DNA of 64,000 nt from Symbiodinium natans (GCA_905221605.1 CAJNDS010002085.1:278501-342500); one strand, 5' to 3'; positions 10,613-21,887 are shown, numbered from the stretch's first letter. Translations and numbers: made by a program. The notes: a model not told the origin generated them from the sequence alone.

Positions 10613-11273
10613 CCTATGCTGGCCCATATGAAGCAGGGTTTATATTTCTGTTTTTGGTGAGTGTATATAAGGTTCCTTTTTAATATTGGTGAGTGTATAT
10701 ACCGGGTGTCCTTTTGGGGGTACAAGAAATATACACCCTGCTTCATATAGGTTTATAGGGTTTATAGGGTTTATGGGGTTTATGCGGTTTCGGGCCTTGG
10801 GCGAACCTCCAGCCTTCAATGCATTAGGCAGTTTAGGGCATTTACTTGCAGTAGAGCAACTCCCTGTACCTTCAGGTCTGGTAGCAACTTCACGGGCACT
10901 CTTGCCTCTGAATGGTTTGATTTTTCATTTCTTTCAACCCGGAACGCATGACCCCAAAACCCAAGCCCTATCCCTAAACTCAACCCTACAGCAGGTTTAA
11001 AGTTTTAGTCCCAAGAGTAACCTTTCTGGTTTGGAGGGGCTGATAATTACTTGGGAACCTAAGCTCCCCAAAAAAGGGAATACGAGCCTCCTCGGAATCC
11101 TAGAATTAAGCCCTCAACCCAAAACCCTAAGCCCTAAACCCTTTGTTGAACCCAGACTCTTTACGTCAGCTGCCGCAATGACATTTGCATCCCCCTAAAC
11201 CCTAAACCCTAAGCACTAAACTCTAAACCCTGCACCCTAAACCCTAAACCCTAAACCTTCTCCCCCCCAGAAA

Positions 11274-11349
11274 AAAGAAAACAAATGCAGTCCCCAGGGC
11301 GACGCAGGTGCAAAGCGAGCAGGGGAAGCGTGAACTCGTCGATGTAGAC
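11274..11349 (-). CDS. candidate exon, hydrophobic segment
   Basis: After an AG|G acceptor in telomeric DNA, the minus frame reads VYIDEFTLPLLALHLRRPGD then CICF. Protein-like composition; telomeric heptamers on both sides. Confidence 0.55.
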
Positions 11350-11411
11350 CTGGAGGGTTTAGGGTTTAGGGTTGAGGGTTGAGGGTTTAGGGTTGACAGG
11401 CCTTATAGGGT

Positions 11412-11600
11412 TTAGGGACAAGTAGTCATGTACAGAAAACACCAAAGCATCCACGTGCAGGGCCAGACTTGTGAATACGTACCCCAAAAGCATGATCTTG
11501 CGATTTTGCTTTTGCGCTGACACCACGGGACGTTGAAAGACCGAACCCTCCCAGCGCCTTCGTAGCATCCCGAAAAGACCCTGGGTGCATAGCGCACACA
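11412..11600 (-). CDS. candidate exon
   Basis: Minus frame contains LRRRWEGSVFQRPVVSAQKQ and IMLLGYVFTSLALHVDALVF. Other minus frames are also open, and the boundaries are not resolved. Confidence 0.4.
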   Translation of the reverse strand, partial: CVRYAPRVFSGCYEGAGRVRSFNVPWCQRKSKIARSCFWGTYSQVWPCTWMLWCFLYMTTCP

Positions 11601-11639
11601 CGTGTATGAAAAAACAACAAGGTGTTCAAGTTGAGAGAG

Positions 11640-11735
11640 GTCCCCCCCAGACTAATTAACAGTCCTTAATCGGGATTATAATAGGGGGTACTAGAATCCC
11701 TACTAAGGACTGTTAGTATAAGGGGAACATCCCAA
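11640..11735. mobile_element. family B MITE-like palindrome
   Basis: Contains ACAGTCCTTAATCGGGATTA and CCCTACTAAGGACTGTTAGT as inverted halves and ends GGGGAACATCCCAA. Confidence 0.88.
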
Positions 11736-11849
11736 GGTTCAAGAGTAATCAAGTTGTTCTGCACGATGGCCCCTGGTGGGCCTGGATGCCAACATCTAGT
11801 CACCACGGGCGGCTTGAATTTCGTGAAGCCCTGCAACTTCTGTTTGGAA

Positions 11850-11960
11850 GAACCCCCCCAAAAAAATATAATATTCTTCCCTAGACGGGTGATAAGGGGA
11901 TTGTTGTTTTGTTTTTTGATTCTTTTTGGGGGGGTTCTTAAGCAAACAGTAGGCCCTAGG
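11850..11960. mobile_element. family D element
   Basis: Left part GAACCCCCCCAAAAAAA, middle TTCTTCCCTAGACGGGTGATAA, right end GGGGGGGTTCTTAAGCAAAC. The ends are inverted copies of each other. Confidence 0.85.
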
Positions 11961-12159
11961 CTACAGACGCACTTTCAGGGAGGTCATACTCCTGCGCCCC
12001 TACTTCAGGTTTCGGGTCTAAGGTACCCCGCAAATCACCCTGCCGGCTCGGGTTTAGGGTTCAGGGGGGGGAAGGGGGGGGGGGGGGGGGGGCTGCCTGA
12101 AGAGGCTGTGTCCTTCAATGACACTACGAACCAAATGTGATTATCTAGCCTTGTTTCAA

Positions 12160-12312
12160 AGGTTCGGAAGCTCTGGGAAAATGACGATTGCAGGGATGGG
12201 ACCGCCAAGCAGCGCCTCGTTCGTCTCGCGGTCGACCACAAAAGGCGTGGTCCACACACTCTGCGTGGCCTCTGGCATCGCAAAACAACCAAGAACTTCC
12301 GAAACCTCTGAA
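12160..12312 (-). CDS. candidate exon
   Basis: The minus frame most like protein reads EVLGCFAMPEATQSVWTTPF, then VVDRETNEALLGGPIPAIVI and FPELPNL before a stop, so it may be a last exon. All three minus frames are open for most of the length; this one is chosen on composition. Confidence 0.45.
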
Positions 12313-13029
12313 GAACGCCCCACCCCCCCCCCCTAAATGATGGCTTAGGACAGTCATGCTGCAGCTAGGAAGAAAAAAGGGCCCCTAGAATATGAGGTTG
12401 AACCCGCCTAAAAACCCTACAAGAAGCGCAAGCGCCCACATGCTCCGTGATGAAAAAACCCTCAAACGCAACCACCTACAAGCCATACAACCCCACAAGC
12501 CCTATAAGCCCTGAACCCTCTTGGGTTTGTAAAAACCCGGCAACCCCAAGCCCTATCGCCCTGTGAACCCTAGCAGCCCCTACACCCTAAACCTCAACTA
12601 CCCCTAAGCCCCAAGCCCCAAACCCTAAACCCTCCCTCTCTCTCTCGTTTTCTCACTCAGGCGCTCAACGGCTAAACCCTCAATTCCTCTAAAGCCTCAG
12701 CCCCATGCCCCCAGCATTCCGAGAGAGGCCTCCGCCTGCCGATCTTCAGCCCTGGGGGGGTTTTGGGGCCTTAGGGGCTCAGGGTCAGGGTTTAGGCAGG
12801 GTTTGGGGTTTAATTAGGGTTCAGGGTTTAATTCGGGTTTAGGGTTTAATGAGGATTTAGGGGTTTAGGGGTTTAGGGTTGAATTAGGGATGAGGGGTTT
12901 AGGGTTTCATTAGGGTTTGTTGGTTTTTAGGGTCCTTCAGGGCTTCGGGGTTCTTTGGGTCACTCCAAGCGACAGCCCCTGATGGATTGCACGATTCAAC
13001 GAGCCCCTTAAGCCCAAACCCTCAACCCG

Positions 13030-13081
13030 AGGGGTTTAGGGTTTAGGGTTTAGGGTTTAGGGTTTAGGGTTTAGGGTTTAG
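13030..13081. repeat. interstitial telomeric array (TTTAGGG)n
   Basis: Seven heptamers. The following 13083-13202 is open on the plus strand (39 codons from ATG) but not clearly a gene. Confidence 0.95.
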
Positions 13082-13711
13082 GATGGAGGCCGCGATCTCA
13101 AACCTGCAAAGCCCTCAGGGGGCACATGCCCAAAATCCAGAACCAGCAACCCCAAACACGCCTGCGACACCTAATTCCCAAGTCGCGGGGTTCTCGACAT
13201 AAAGGTCCCTTTCGGGGGATCGTTTTGAAACTACGGGTCCTGGTATAGGGCACCCAAAAAGGGCCTAGAATTTGGAGAAGCCCCCGTGAAGGACCACTAG
13301 AGGAAGGGAGTTAAAGCTTCTTTGTAAGGGTGGGTTTCGTCGCTCACTCTCGCACACGCTTAGGGTGGGTTTAGGGTCTAGGGTTTGCCTTCCCCTCTCT
13401 TCCAAAACCGCTTTGATAATTATGTTTGGAAGCTCCGGGTAGGTGTCCAGGAGCTGAGGGGGATAAAAGGTGCCTCTCCATGGTTTGTTGTTCCAAACTT
13501 ACAGACATATCACCAAAACACCGGCAGCTTCCAGCATTCTGCAACAAATGTAAACCCCCTAATAGACACTCCAAACCCAGTGCAAGTGCTACACCCTAGA
13601 CCCTACCAAAATCCCGCAACCCCTAGGCCTCAACCCTCCCAAACCCCTAAACCCTAAACCCTAAACCCTAGCCCCTAAGCCCTAAACCCTAAACCCTAAA
13701 CCCTAACCCTT

Positions 13712-13802
13712 GCAGGCAAAGGTCAAGGCGCGCTCAGCCTCGCTGGCTTGCCACTCCAGAAACCTTGCCTCAGACCCGCCGCTTTCTGCGATGAGCCTGG
13801 GG
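13712..13802 (-). CDS. candidate exon
   Basis: Minus frame reads RLIAESGGSEARFLEWQASE then AERALTFACK, preceded by a TTTAGGG array (plus) and followed by CCCTAAA. No family recognised. Confidence 0.6.
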
Positions 13803-13877
13803 GTTTAGGGTTTAGGGTTTAGGGTTTAGGGTTTAGGGTTTAGGGTTTAGGGTTTAGGGTTTAGGGTTTAGGGTTAG
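13803..13877. repeat. interstitial telomeric array (TTTAGGG)n
   Basis: About ten heptamers directly abutting the exon island. Confidence 0.97.
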
Positions 13878-13930
13878 GGGTGTAGGGGTTTAGGGTTTCG
13901 CGGCTTTGGGTTTAGGGAGGGTTTACCCCA

Positions 13931-14029
13931 TGGTTCTTAGTAGGGAATGAGGGAATGAGGGCCCTATATATACCCTTTAAGGGATCATATACCCTAATTC
14001 CCTCCTTCCCTACTAAGGACTAAGGACTA
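13931..14029. mobile_element. family C MITE-like palindrome
   Basis: Starts TTCTTAGTAGGGAATGAGGG, has a central TATATATACCCTTTAAGGG and ends CCTTCCCTACTAAGGACTAA. The same ends bound the 3.2-kb amidase intron at 41981-45140. Confidence 0.8.
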
Positions 14030-14389
14030 GGCTGCTTAGGGTTTTAGGGGTTTGGGAAATTGGAGTCTTTTTCTTTCCCCTCCAGCTGTGGTCTAGGGTT
14101 TAGGGGTTTAGGGCTTTCTGGGATTTAGGGTTTTGGGGTTTTAGGGTCTCTTTTTCGCCACGGGGCTCACGAAATTCTAGGTGTCGGGCGCAGGGTTTCA
14201 GAGAGAAAGGCTGGGACCAGTCACCTGCTCCCAAAATCCCTGTGAACCCAAAATATTAGGAAGCATGGCCGTTCTTAGTTGGTGGAGTCTCTCGGTTTTT
14301 CAGGCTAATCGCTCAGGACGGCCTCTGGCCTACCTGCCAAACCCTCTGCTGCAGAATAAGAGTTCTTCTGGAGAAAAATGTTTATGAGA

Positions 14390-15620
14390 TGAAAAAGTCG
14401 TTTTCGGCCACTCAGAGCGGAAATGTGCGGAACGCTTGAAATACCTGCCATCGCAAGGTTTTGTGAGAGCGTTTTTCTGTGGTTTCCGAAGTGTGTTGCG
14501 AGCCATTCTTTCAGGTTCGGCTTGATTGGAATGTTGCGCGAGCGCCGGCCTCCCTAGCCAATGCTGCTTGTTTATCGATTGAGTAGGTTGTCAGTGAGGA
14601 AGGAGTGATGAGTCCAGACCAGGCGTTAACAGAGTCTTAAAGGATTAGCTAAGGTGTCATGAGATCGATTACGGAGTATGGGAGTGCTCTTAATAGTATT
14701 CTTCATAGAGTTGTAAGGAGCGCACGAGTTCTATTAAGATTAGTCAAAAGCAAGAACGATTGGTTTTTTTACAGTTCCTTTAATGGGTTTCTCGTGATCT
14801 CTCGACTCTCGAAAACCCGATTTTAAAACCATGAAAAACACCTAAATTCTCCAATCTCTTTGTCGACACGCATCCAGAACTGGACCTTGGACGTGCAGCC
14901 ACTGCAGTGCTGTGACCCGTGTCTGGAAACGGCCGGAAATAGAGCCAATGTTGATTAAAACCATTTAAAACCTGCGCGCTTCAAAGAGCGGAAATCGGCG
15001 TCAATAGAGCGGAAATCCGCGTCAAAAGAGCGGAAATCCCCGGAATCCCCCACAAACCAATATCCCGAAAGAGCGGAACTTGACCACCCCACCCCCTGCT
15101 CCTCTTCTCGGGCCCAAAATCATATCCCAGCAGCCGTCCAAAAACATCCTAAACCCATTCAACTCCCTTGAGCTTTGTTGCTATGGTTCAGAGAGCATGC
15201 GGTTTATAGGGGACTTATTGTTGGTATTGAAAACAGTTTCATCCCGGCGCTCCCTCATCTTTGTCATGTACAAGTTGAAAGGAAAGATAGCTGCGATTAT
15301 AAGGAAGTGTGACATATGATATATGTATCCGCTCATGTATCATATGCATGGTGTTCGCGGTGGATATCTAGTGTATGGAGGGGTATTGTCAGCCAAAATC
15401 TTCAGTCAGGAAGGCCTATAAAGGACTATCCTGAGCCCTACACAAGACCAAGACAAGCCCTGATCAGTCCTCCGAAGCTGTTTCAATATACTGCATTCGC
15501 GCGTTTTTGGGCATGTAACAGCACGGGTTTCGAGCATTTTTAGCGGAAGGCTGCTTTTCTTAAATCTTCATTTTTTGGGGGAAAGAGCGGAAACAGGCGG
15601 AAAGAGCGGAAATGCCAACA
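14390..15620. other. telomere-free block with dispersed AGAGCGGAAA motif
   Basis: No TTTAGGG/CCCTAAA array in about 1.2 kb. The motif AGAGCGGAAA(T) or a close variant occurs about eight times (near 14415, 14985, 15007, 15028, 15069, 15583 and 15603). No convincing coding frame. Nature unknown. Confidence 0.5.
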
Positions 15621-16039
15621 AAAAGAGTTCCGAGCAGATTTTACTGACACCTGGGTTTGGCAGGTAGGCTTTTTCTGACCCTGCGGGCACTGGTTTCCTG
15701 TTTCCAAGGGTGCGGGGGCGGTCGAGGTCGGGGGGGCTATTTATTCCAGGAAATACTTCACGGTGCTGCATTGCTCCATGCAGCCATGTATGTCGCACTA
15801 TTCCGAGATACTTGGATACTAATCCGACGTCTATGTCAATCTAGGGTGCTAGCTCTTCTGATATTATAACTACTCCCTTGAATTTCATAACCCAATACCC
15901 AAGACCCTTAACCGCAAAACCGAAATCTTCCATGCCTCCCCATCGCTGGCACGTCGAGCTCTTGTTGATGCTTGGACCCGTCAAACACCTGGGCACAGCG
16001 ACTAACTGATCAATTGAAGGCTTCGACGGCTTCGGTTTT

Positions 16040-16285
16040 CTTCTGAGTTTAGGGTGAACAGAAGAGTTTACCGTAACAACTAAGGCTAGGCCTAAGATCC
16101 AACATGGAATCTTCTCCAAACACATGGAACACGGAAGTTATGGCCCTTTCGAGGATCCGGGGCGCGAGGGCAAAGCAGCTGCGCAAAAACGCGTGCGTGG
16201 CCGCTGCAGCCTCGCATCTGGACATGTAGGCCTCGGCGCGAGAATCGCAAGTGAAGTTACCAGCAAGGCAACCTGTACTCTCGCC
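16040..16285 (-). CDS. candidate long exon, Cys-containing
   Basis: A minus frame of about 75 codons lacks an ATG but is strongly protein-like: STGCLAGNFTCDSRAEAYMS, RCEAAAATHAFLRSCFALAP, RILERAITSVFHVFGEDSML and so on to a stop near 16046. Six Cys in all. Unknown family. Confidence 0.5.
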
Positions 16286-16449
16286 TTAACTGAGGTACAT
16301 CCTTACCTATGACTATCCATGAACTGTCAAGAAATTCCCAAAGCTAGAGACGGGCATGCAGCTCGCCGTCGCTCCTGCTTGGCAGCCCTGAGAATGCTAG
16401 CCCGAAAGCAGGAATCCTATGCGACAACGACACCCTTAATTACCTAGCA

Positions 16450-16555
16450 ACCCTAAACTACTACTTGCAGAAGAACCACCAAAAAACAACAAATGTTCTT
16501 CCCTACAAGGGTAATATTTGCATTTTTTCTTAGGGAGCTTAAGCAAAATAGGCGT
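16450..16555. mobile_element. family D element
   Basis: CTACTTGCAGAAGAACCACC and AGGGAGCTTAAGCAAAATAG are the inverted ends; TTCTTCCCTACAAGGGTAAT is the shared core. Confidence 0.8.
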
Positions 16556-16831
16556 AAACCCGCAACCACCCCCAGCCCTTCCTCTTGGCGCCATGGAAGC
16601 TCGCAAACCCTCTCCCTCTCCGACAAACCTAAAACTAAACCTCAACCCCAAAGTAGGTGAAAAAATAGGTCCTTCTCTGGGCTTTGGGGCTATTTTTTCC
16701 AGACCAGGTAAACCCTGCAGGCCCTCTCTCTGCTTTCCCGGACCCTGAATCCTAAACCCCAAGCCTCAAAACCTAAACCTTGAATCCTAAACCTTAACCC
16801 GAAACCCTAAACCCTAAACCCTAAACCCTAA

Positions 16832-16920
16832 GTTCCCATGCGAGTTCGGTGTGTGGGCAAGCAGCGAGGGCCACGGCGAAGCCAGGTGCCGAGAATTCTC
16901 CCTGGTGGGATTCATTGCTT
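16832..16920 (-). CDS. candidate exon
   Basis: Minus frame reads NESHQGEFSAPGFAVALAAC then PHTELAWEL, directly followed by the telomeric array. Unknown family. Confidence 0.5.
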
Positions 16921-17216
16921 CGGGCTTAGGGTTTCTGCAAGCACTTACAGTAGGGCTTATAGGGTTTAGGGTTTAGGGTTTAGGGTTTGGGGTTTAGGGT
17001 TTAGGGTTTAGGGGTGCAGGGTTTGGGTTTAGGGTTCAGAAATATCGTGCCCTAAATTTGGGCCCCTTGCTATGTTACCCTTACATAATGAGGGCCCATG
17101 CATCCCTATAAACAAGGGACAAGGGACCTTACTAAGGGCCCAAGGTTCCAACCTTAGAACCCTACACCCTAAACCCTAAACCCTAAACCCTAAACCCTAA
17201 ACCCTAAACCCTAAGT

Positions 17217-17325
17217 CTATCTGGCGAGTTGAGCCTCCGGTAGGTCCAGAGGCAGACCCCTGAGCTGAGCGTAGGTCTGGTGGACACGCAGTTGGTACGC
17301 CTGCTTCTTGGAGAGGGCGGACATC
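17217..17325 (-). CDS. candidate exon, basic helical
   Basis: One of the clearest islands. After CTAGCAG|G the minus frame reads MSALSKKQAYQLRVHQTYAQ then LRGLPLDLPEAQLAR. CCCTAAA lies on the low side and TTTAGGG on the high side. The in-frame ATG may or may not be a start. No family recognised. Confidence 0.65.
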
Positions 17326-17568
17326 CTGCTAGGGTTTAGGGTTTAGGGGTTTAGGGGTTTAGGGGTTTAGCGCAAGGGGCATAGGTCGTTCATAGCAGTG
17401 CTGGCGGTTCCGAGGCCCCTAAACCCTAAACCCTAATTTCCTAATTTTCTAAACCTTAAGGCCGATCTTGGGGCTAGGGCGGAAAGAACTGCTGAGCAGC
17501 AAGCTTCGGCAATACCGGTACGAACCTGATGAGGGTTTTAAGGGATTCAGGGTGTTAGCTGGTTTAAG

Positions 17569-17632
17569 GTTGGGATGTTCCCCCCGTGTGCTAAGGGTCC
17601 TTACTAGGAATTATAGAACCCCCTATAATAAG
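17569..17632. mobile_element. family B element, left half
   Basis: TTGGGATGTTCCCCCCGTGT start and GTCCTTACTAGGAATTATAG core. The right arm is missing. Confidence 0.65.
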
Positions 17633-17904
17633 CCCGTAGCTTGGTGGTACGTTATAGGGGGCGTGGAGAAGAACAATGAACTATGGTTACCATGTACAGA
17701 TAGTCATAGTGCTGTTCACTCCACCACGTCCCCCGAAGCACCCGTGACATTCTCATCCCGCTGGAGAAAAACGTCAAGCACCCCCCGGCCCACCCCCACC
17801 CCGCCCCCCCACCGAAGCCCTAACCCCAAACTGTAGACCCTAGAACTAAACCTTAAACCCCCACGAAGCCCCAAGCTCTAAGCTCGAAACCCTGAGCCCA
17901 CTCC

Positions 17905-17972
17905 TCGCTGGGGAGCCAATGGGTACCGACATGCGAGCTTTAGCCTTCAAATCGAGCGCGGAATGGCGGTTC
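17905..17972 (-). CDS. candidate exon
   Basis: Minus frame reads NRHSALDLKAKARMSVPIGS. Other minus frames are interrupted. Confidence 0.35.
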
Positions 17973-18044
17973 TTCGTTTAGGGCTCAGGTCTCTCCCTCC
18001 TGTACAGGCTGGGCGAACGGCTTAGTTCGGGTTGAGGGTTTAGT

Positions 18045-18105
18045 GTTTCGGAATCAGGAGCCACAAGCACCATGAAGTCACCCGCAAAGGCGAGCTCCCC
18101 AAACC
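18045..18105 (-). pseudogene. possible reverse-transcriptase motif remnant
   Basis: Minus frame reads GELAFAGDFMVLVAPDSETL. LAFAGDFMVLV resembles the catalytic [F/Y]xDD strand of non-LTR reverse transcriptases (LAFADDxxLV) with the first Asp replaced by Gly, so it would be inactive. At 20 codons it could be chance or an ordinary exon. Confidence 0.25.
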
Positions 18106-18323
18106 CTAAACCTTCATTCAAAATCCTTAATATTCCCCAGTTTAGGGTTCAGAGTTTAGGTACATAAGAAGAATTCTCAGGGAGCTACAGAAGGAATCTT
18201 AAGGGGTCCTCAAGAAGCTTCCGGTTTCAGAGCCGTTTGGGCCGAGATTGGGCGCTGCGGGAGGGCTTCGCGAGGGCGCCCCGTGATTCTCAAGCCGAAG
18301 TCTGCGCAGGCTAAACCCTAAAC

Positions 18324-18443
18324 TTGGGATGTTCCCCCTTACGAAAGCAGTCCTTAATAGGGATGAGTATAGGGGGTACTATAATCCCTAGTAAGGACCC
18401 TACTAAGGACTGCTAGCTGTTAGTTTAAGGGGGAAGATCCCAA
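18324..18443. mobile_element. family B MITE-like palindrome
   Basis: Starts TTGGGATGTTCCCCCTTACG and ends GGGGGAAGATCCCAA. It carries an extra CCCTACTAAGGACTGCTAG duplication near the right arm. Confidence 0.9.
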
Positions 18444-18861
18444 CCCAGAACCCTCAACCCTCATTCCCGCCGACAACCGGCCGCAAGGAGCTCGGGCTCT
18501 AAGGGGTGAGGCTCTCCCTTGAAGATTCGGATTCTGAAGGTGTACCCTAAACCCTAAACCCTAAACCCTAAACCCTAAACCCCCCCAAGACCCCCCAAGA
18601 ATCCGAAGCTTGAACCTGAACCGTCTTCTCACGGGACAAGTTCAGAGGTTCTGAAGCCGCACCTCCCCAAACGAAGGGTCTCGAATCTCGCGTATTCCTT
18701 GCTCGTAGTAAAAGTTACTGAATTTGTATTCTCATACCCCCTCCCCTAGCGTTTCCAATGACCCTTAAAAACCCTCTGAAAAATTACTCCTGGTAAATGC
18801 TTCTCTGCGCAAGGGAATGTATGAAATACCCCAAGGGCCTGCCTAGGGTTTAGGGTTGGCT

Positions 18862-18965
18862 TGACCGGGGCCTTGCTGCAGCGCCAATTCAGGCGAAAGC
18901 ACCCCAGCGAAGCGATCAAATTGTCCAGCGCCAGGTAACCTGAGCTTTGCACGCGGCTGAGGATT
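18862..18965 (-). CDS. candidate exon
   Basis: Minus frame reads SRVQSSGYLALDNLIASLGC then FRLNWRCSKAPVKP. A second open minus frame exists. Confidence 0.4.
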
Positions 18966-19088
18966 TCAGATTTCTGCGATTCCCTGGCAATGTTGGGCCC
19001 CTTGGCTATCTTACATCTTCCCTCAACCCTAAACCCTAACCCTTAACCCTTAACCCTAAACCAGAATATCTTTCGGAGGGTTCCGGGC

Positions 19089-19145
19089 CACCCCCCCATG
19101 ATAATCCTATTTGGGACTGTTAGAATAAGGGGGGAAACATCCCAA
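19089..19145. mobile_element. family B element, right half
   Basis: GGGACTGTTAGAATAAGGGG with the AACATCCCAA-type end. Left arm lost. Confidence 0.65.
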
Positions 19146-19196
19146 CTCCAACCCTAAACCCTAAGCCCTACACCATCCCAACACCTTCATCCCCCC

Positions 19197-19268
19197 CGCA
19201 CGCGACCTGCGGCGTACAGCCTTGCAAGTCCGGGGCGCAATCGATGCTGCTCACCTCAGCTCGGCACC
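19197..19268 (-). CDS. candidate Cys-rich exon
   Basis: Minus frame reads GCRAEVSSIDCAPDLQGCTP then QVACGG, four Cys in 26 codons, suggesting a secreted domain. A plus frame is also open. Confidence 0.35.
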
Positions 19269-19854
19269 CCACCTCTTTACTAGTTCATGATTGGGATAAA
19301 TAAATAACTAAATAAATAAATACATATAATATATATACATACATATATTAGCTCTGTTTTAAAATCTCTATTCCTCATTGGGTTTAAGTAGCCTTAAATA
19401 TGTAAAATGTTCCACAACTATGACAAAGCCTAAGGGCCCCCAGAGCTCCAGGCTACACCTCTTTAGGAGCACCACCTCTGGGAGGATTCAAGAAGTAGAT
19501 TAGGGTTTAGGGTTTAGGGTTTTGGGTTTAGGTTAGGGACTCCTAAGAATGGCCGAATAGTAGTGCGGGGTACAATTTGGGGGGCTCTACTTTTGGAGCC
19601 TCCAAGGGGTCTGGCTATACTGGGGAGGTCTACCCTTGGACCCTTTCAAAAAAGAAGCCTTCAAACCACCTTTTTTTGGCAACGACGAGCCGGAGAGCCG
19701 GATCATTTGGGAGCCCTGAGGCCGTAAACCCACTTAAGTCCACAACTACCCTCTGCACCCACTTAAAGCCCCCGTCCTGAAGTGAGTAAACTCTAAACCC
19801 TAAACCCTTTTTTTAGGGTTTAATTAGATAAACCCTACACCCTTTTGCATCCTC

Positions 19855-19953
19855 AACCCTGCCAATCCCACCTAACCCGAGGCGCATCCACGAAGACGTC
19901 CAGCTCGGGCGCCGTTTCGGAGGAGATTTGTGGAGAAAGTCCGGCGGCCTTGG
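19855..19953 (-). CDS. candidate exon
   Basis: Minus frame reads KAAGLSPQISSETAPELDVF then VDAPRVRWDWQG; good composition, unknown family. Confidence 0.55.
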
Positions 19954-20055
19954 GTTTAAGCACAAGGGGGGTGAGTGTCTTTTCTTCTCCCACCCGTCTA
20001 GCGCAAGGGTTTAGGGTTTAGGGTTTGGGCTTTGGGGCTTAGGGTTTGGGGTTTA

Positions 20056-20130
20056 ATCGCTCACAGTCGGACACGCCAGGTGAGGTTCCTGGGTCTTGCT
20101 GCAGAGCCCGTCTGGGCATACATTGCAACT
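20056..20130 (-). CDS. candidate Cys-rich exon
   Basis: Minus frame reads CNVCPDGLCSKTQEPHLACP then TVSD and stop. CxxC plus two more Cys fits a disulfide-rich extracellular segment. Confidence 0.45.
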
Positions 20131-20257
20131 CGGGGTTCAAAGGTTTGGGGTTTTAGGGTTGGCCCCACAAAAACCTGGGACCCGCCAACGTATTCGGATG
20201 TTTAAGGCCCTTGAAGCTCTAGGTTGAGGGTTGTCGGGCCCAAAACCCCCGCAACCC

Positions 20258-20312
20258 TAAACCCTAAACCCTAAACCCTAAACCCTAAACCCTAAACCCT
20301 AAACCCTAAACC
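20258..20312. repeat. interstitial telomeric array (CCCTAAA)n
   Basis: About eight heptamers. A shorter array of the same kind lies at 21965-22010. Confidence 0.95.
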
Positions 20313-20698
20313 GATTTAACAGAAACCCTTCAAGGTTGAGAGCTTAAGAGAAACCCTAAACCCTATACGGTAACAGGACAAATACCGCCCCTTTTCAACG
20401 AGGTGTCTCTCTCGGACATGTAGGTCCCAGTCCCTGAACCCTATATAAGCCCCCCTATAAACCCCATAAACCCTCTAAACCTATAACCTATAAACCCTCT
20501 AAAACCCTGCAAGCCCCATAAACCCTATGAACCCCCATAACCCTATAAACCCGAAAAATCCCACAACTCCCACAAAACCCTATAAACCCTGCAGGTCCCC
20601 TAAGCCCTATAAACCCCCATAAAAACCCTATAAGCCCCCAAAAACCCTTTAAACCCGATGAAACCCGTAAGCCCCATAAACCCCCTGAACCTTAAGCC

Positions 20699-20925
20699 CT
20701 ATAACTTGGTAGCCCAGCAACCGTCGTAAAATAAGGGCACCCCTTCTTTGGGGGGTTGGCTACTTTGTACGGGAACCCAGAACCGAAAAATGCAACCTAA
20801 AAAGCTTGGAAGCCCGGTAGCCATACTACAATAAGGGCACCCATTTTGGGGGGCTGGGGCTACTCTCCAATTAAAAACCAAGAAACAAAGGAACGGGTAA
20901 AAAGGTACCACTGGGCGACCAAGAG
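20699..20925. mobile_element. family G elements, two in tandem
   Basis: Two units with GGTAGCCCAGCAACC or GGTAGCCATACTAC starts and AATAAGGGCACCC(C/A)TT cores. The right end TACCACTGGGCGACC is an inverted copy of the start. A single copy forms the amidase intron at 41679-41860. Confidence 0.8.
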
Positions 20926-20949
20926 AAACCCTAAGCCTCTTAAACTTAC

Positions 20950-21048
20950 TTGGGATGTTCCCCCTTAGTAACAGTCCTTAATCGGGATTCTGGTAACCCC
21001 GATTAAAATCTCCACTAAGGACTGTAAGCATAAGGGGGAACATCCCAA
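20950..21048. mobile_element. family B MITE-like palindrome, full
   Basis: 99 bp: TTGGGATGTTCCCCCTTAGT start, GGGGGAACATCCCAA end, and ACAGTCCTTAAT/ACTAAGGACTGT internal arms. Confidence 0.92.
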
Positions 21049-21300
21049 TACTAAACCCTCCGCCACTGGTCTGAGGTCTAGCCAGAACACATGCAGCACC
21101 GCCACTCAAGATCTTCATGAGGGCAGACCTGGTGATACACTTGGCTCATCTACGTACAATCAAGCAACACGGGAAGAAACAAACTGACAACCCTCCCAGC
21201 GCTCGAACTGGAAAGGGCCCAGTGAAAGCTCACATCAGGTTGGCTCCTGCGTAGAGGGAGCACCAGAAAGATGAGACTGCAGAAACAACCTCTCCTGACG

Positions 21301-21887
21301 TCAACGTCGCTTCAAGTCAAGTCTGTCAGCTGCGTGGCGCTCACGAAGAACCGTCAGGGAGTCTGATGGCTGCGTTCCTCCATGGTCGCAACACTTGTTG
21401 TTGTGCTTCACGGGGGAAGGGGACGTCTCCTGGCTCTCTGCTGTTGCCGTGGCCTCCATCTCAGTGAACCTGACCTCGTCCTCCTTGATCTTGTTCTCCA
21501 TTGTTGTTGTTCTGGTCTCCATCTCAGAGATCCTGACCTCAAGCCCCCTGATCTGATTCACCAACTGAACGATGGTATCCTCAGCCTTCTTCACAATAGC
21601 CCGGCCACTGCTTCACATTCACTGTCGGTGTAAATCTTGTCCATCGTCTGTGTACAAACACACGAATGCTGTGTCTGCGGCACTCGGCCAGCTGGTCCTG
21701 CCACATGATCCAGCTCGTCCGGTTTCTGTAGTGCCTGATACAGGCTGATCACAGTCCGAGATTCCGGATTCTGTGTCAGGCACAGCATCGCCTCTCGGAG
21801 GCATTGAACGACAGACCATTGTTGCGACGCTTGAGCTCGACGAATGGCGTAAGCTAGGTTCGAACACAGCTTGCCATGGGAATTCAT
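21301..21887 (-). CDS. coiled-coil gene fragment, possibly frameshifted
   Basis: Two overlapping minus frames. The upstream one (21887 to 21591) starts MNSHGKLCSNLAYAIRRAQA; the downstream one (to 21301) has a heptad-like coiled coil with related segments RISEMETRTTTMEN and RFTEMEATATAES, then a basic tail ending DLKRR. They meet at 21591-21594 in different frames, so this is either two exons or one gene broken by a frameshift. The 590 bp lack telomeric repeats, unlike neighbouring introns. Function unknown. Confidence 0.4.

Noticed and set aside
10406-10746. Polyproline and polyglycine open frames
   Set aside because: Produced by the poly-G/poly-C tract in all frames.
13083-13202. 39-codon plus-strand open frame from ATG
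   Set aside because: Pro/Thr-rich and short; the minus strand is partly open too, and nothing ties it to a gene.
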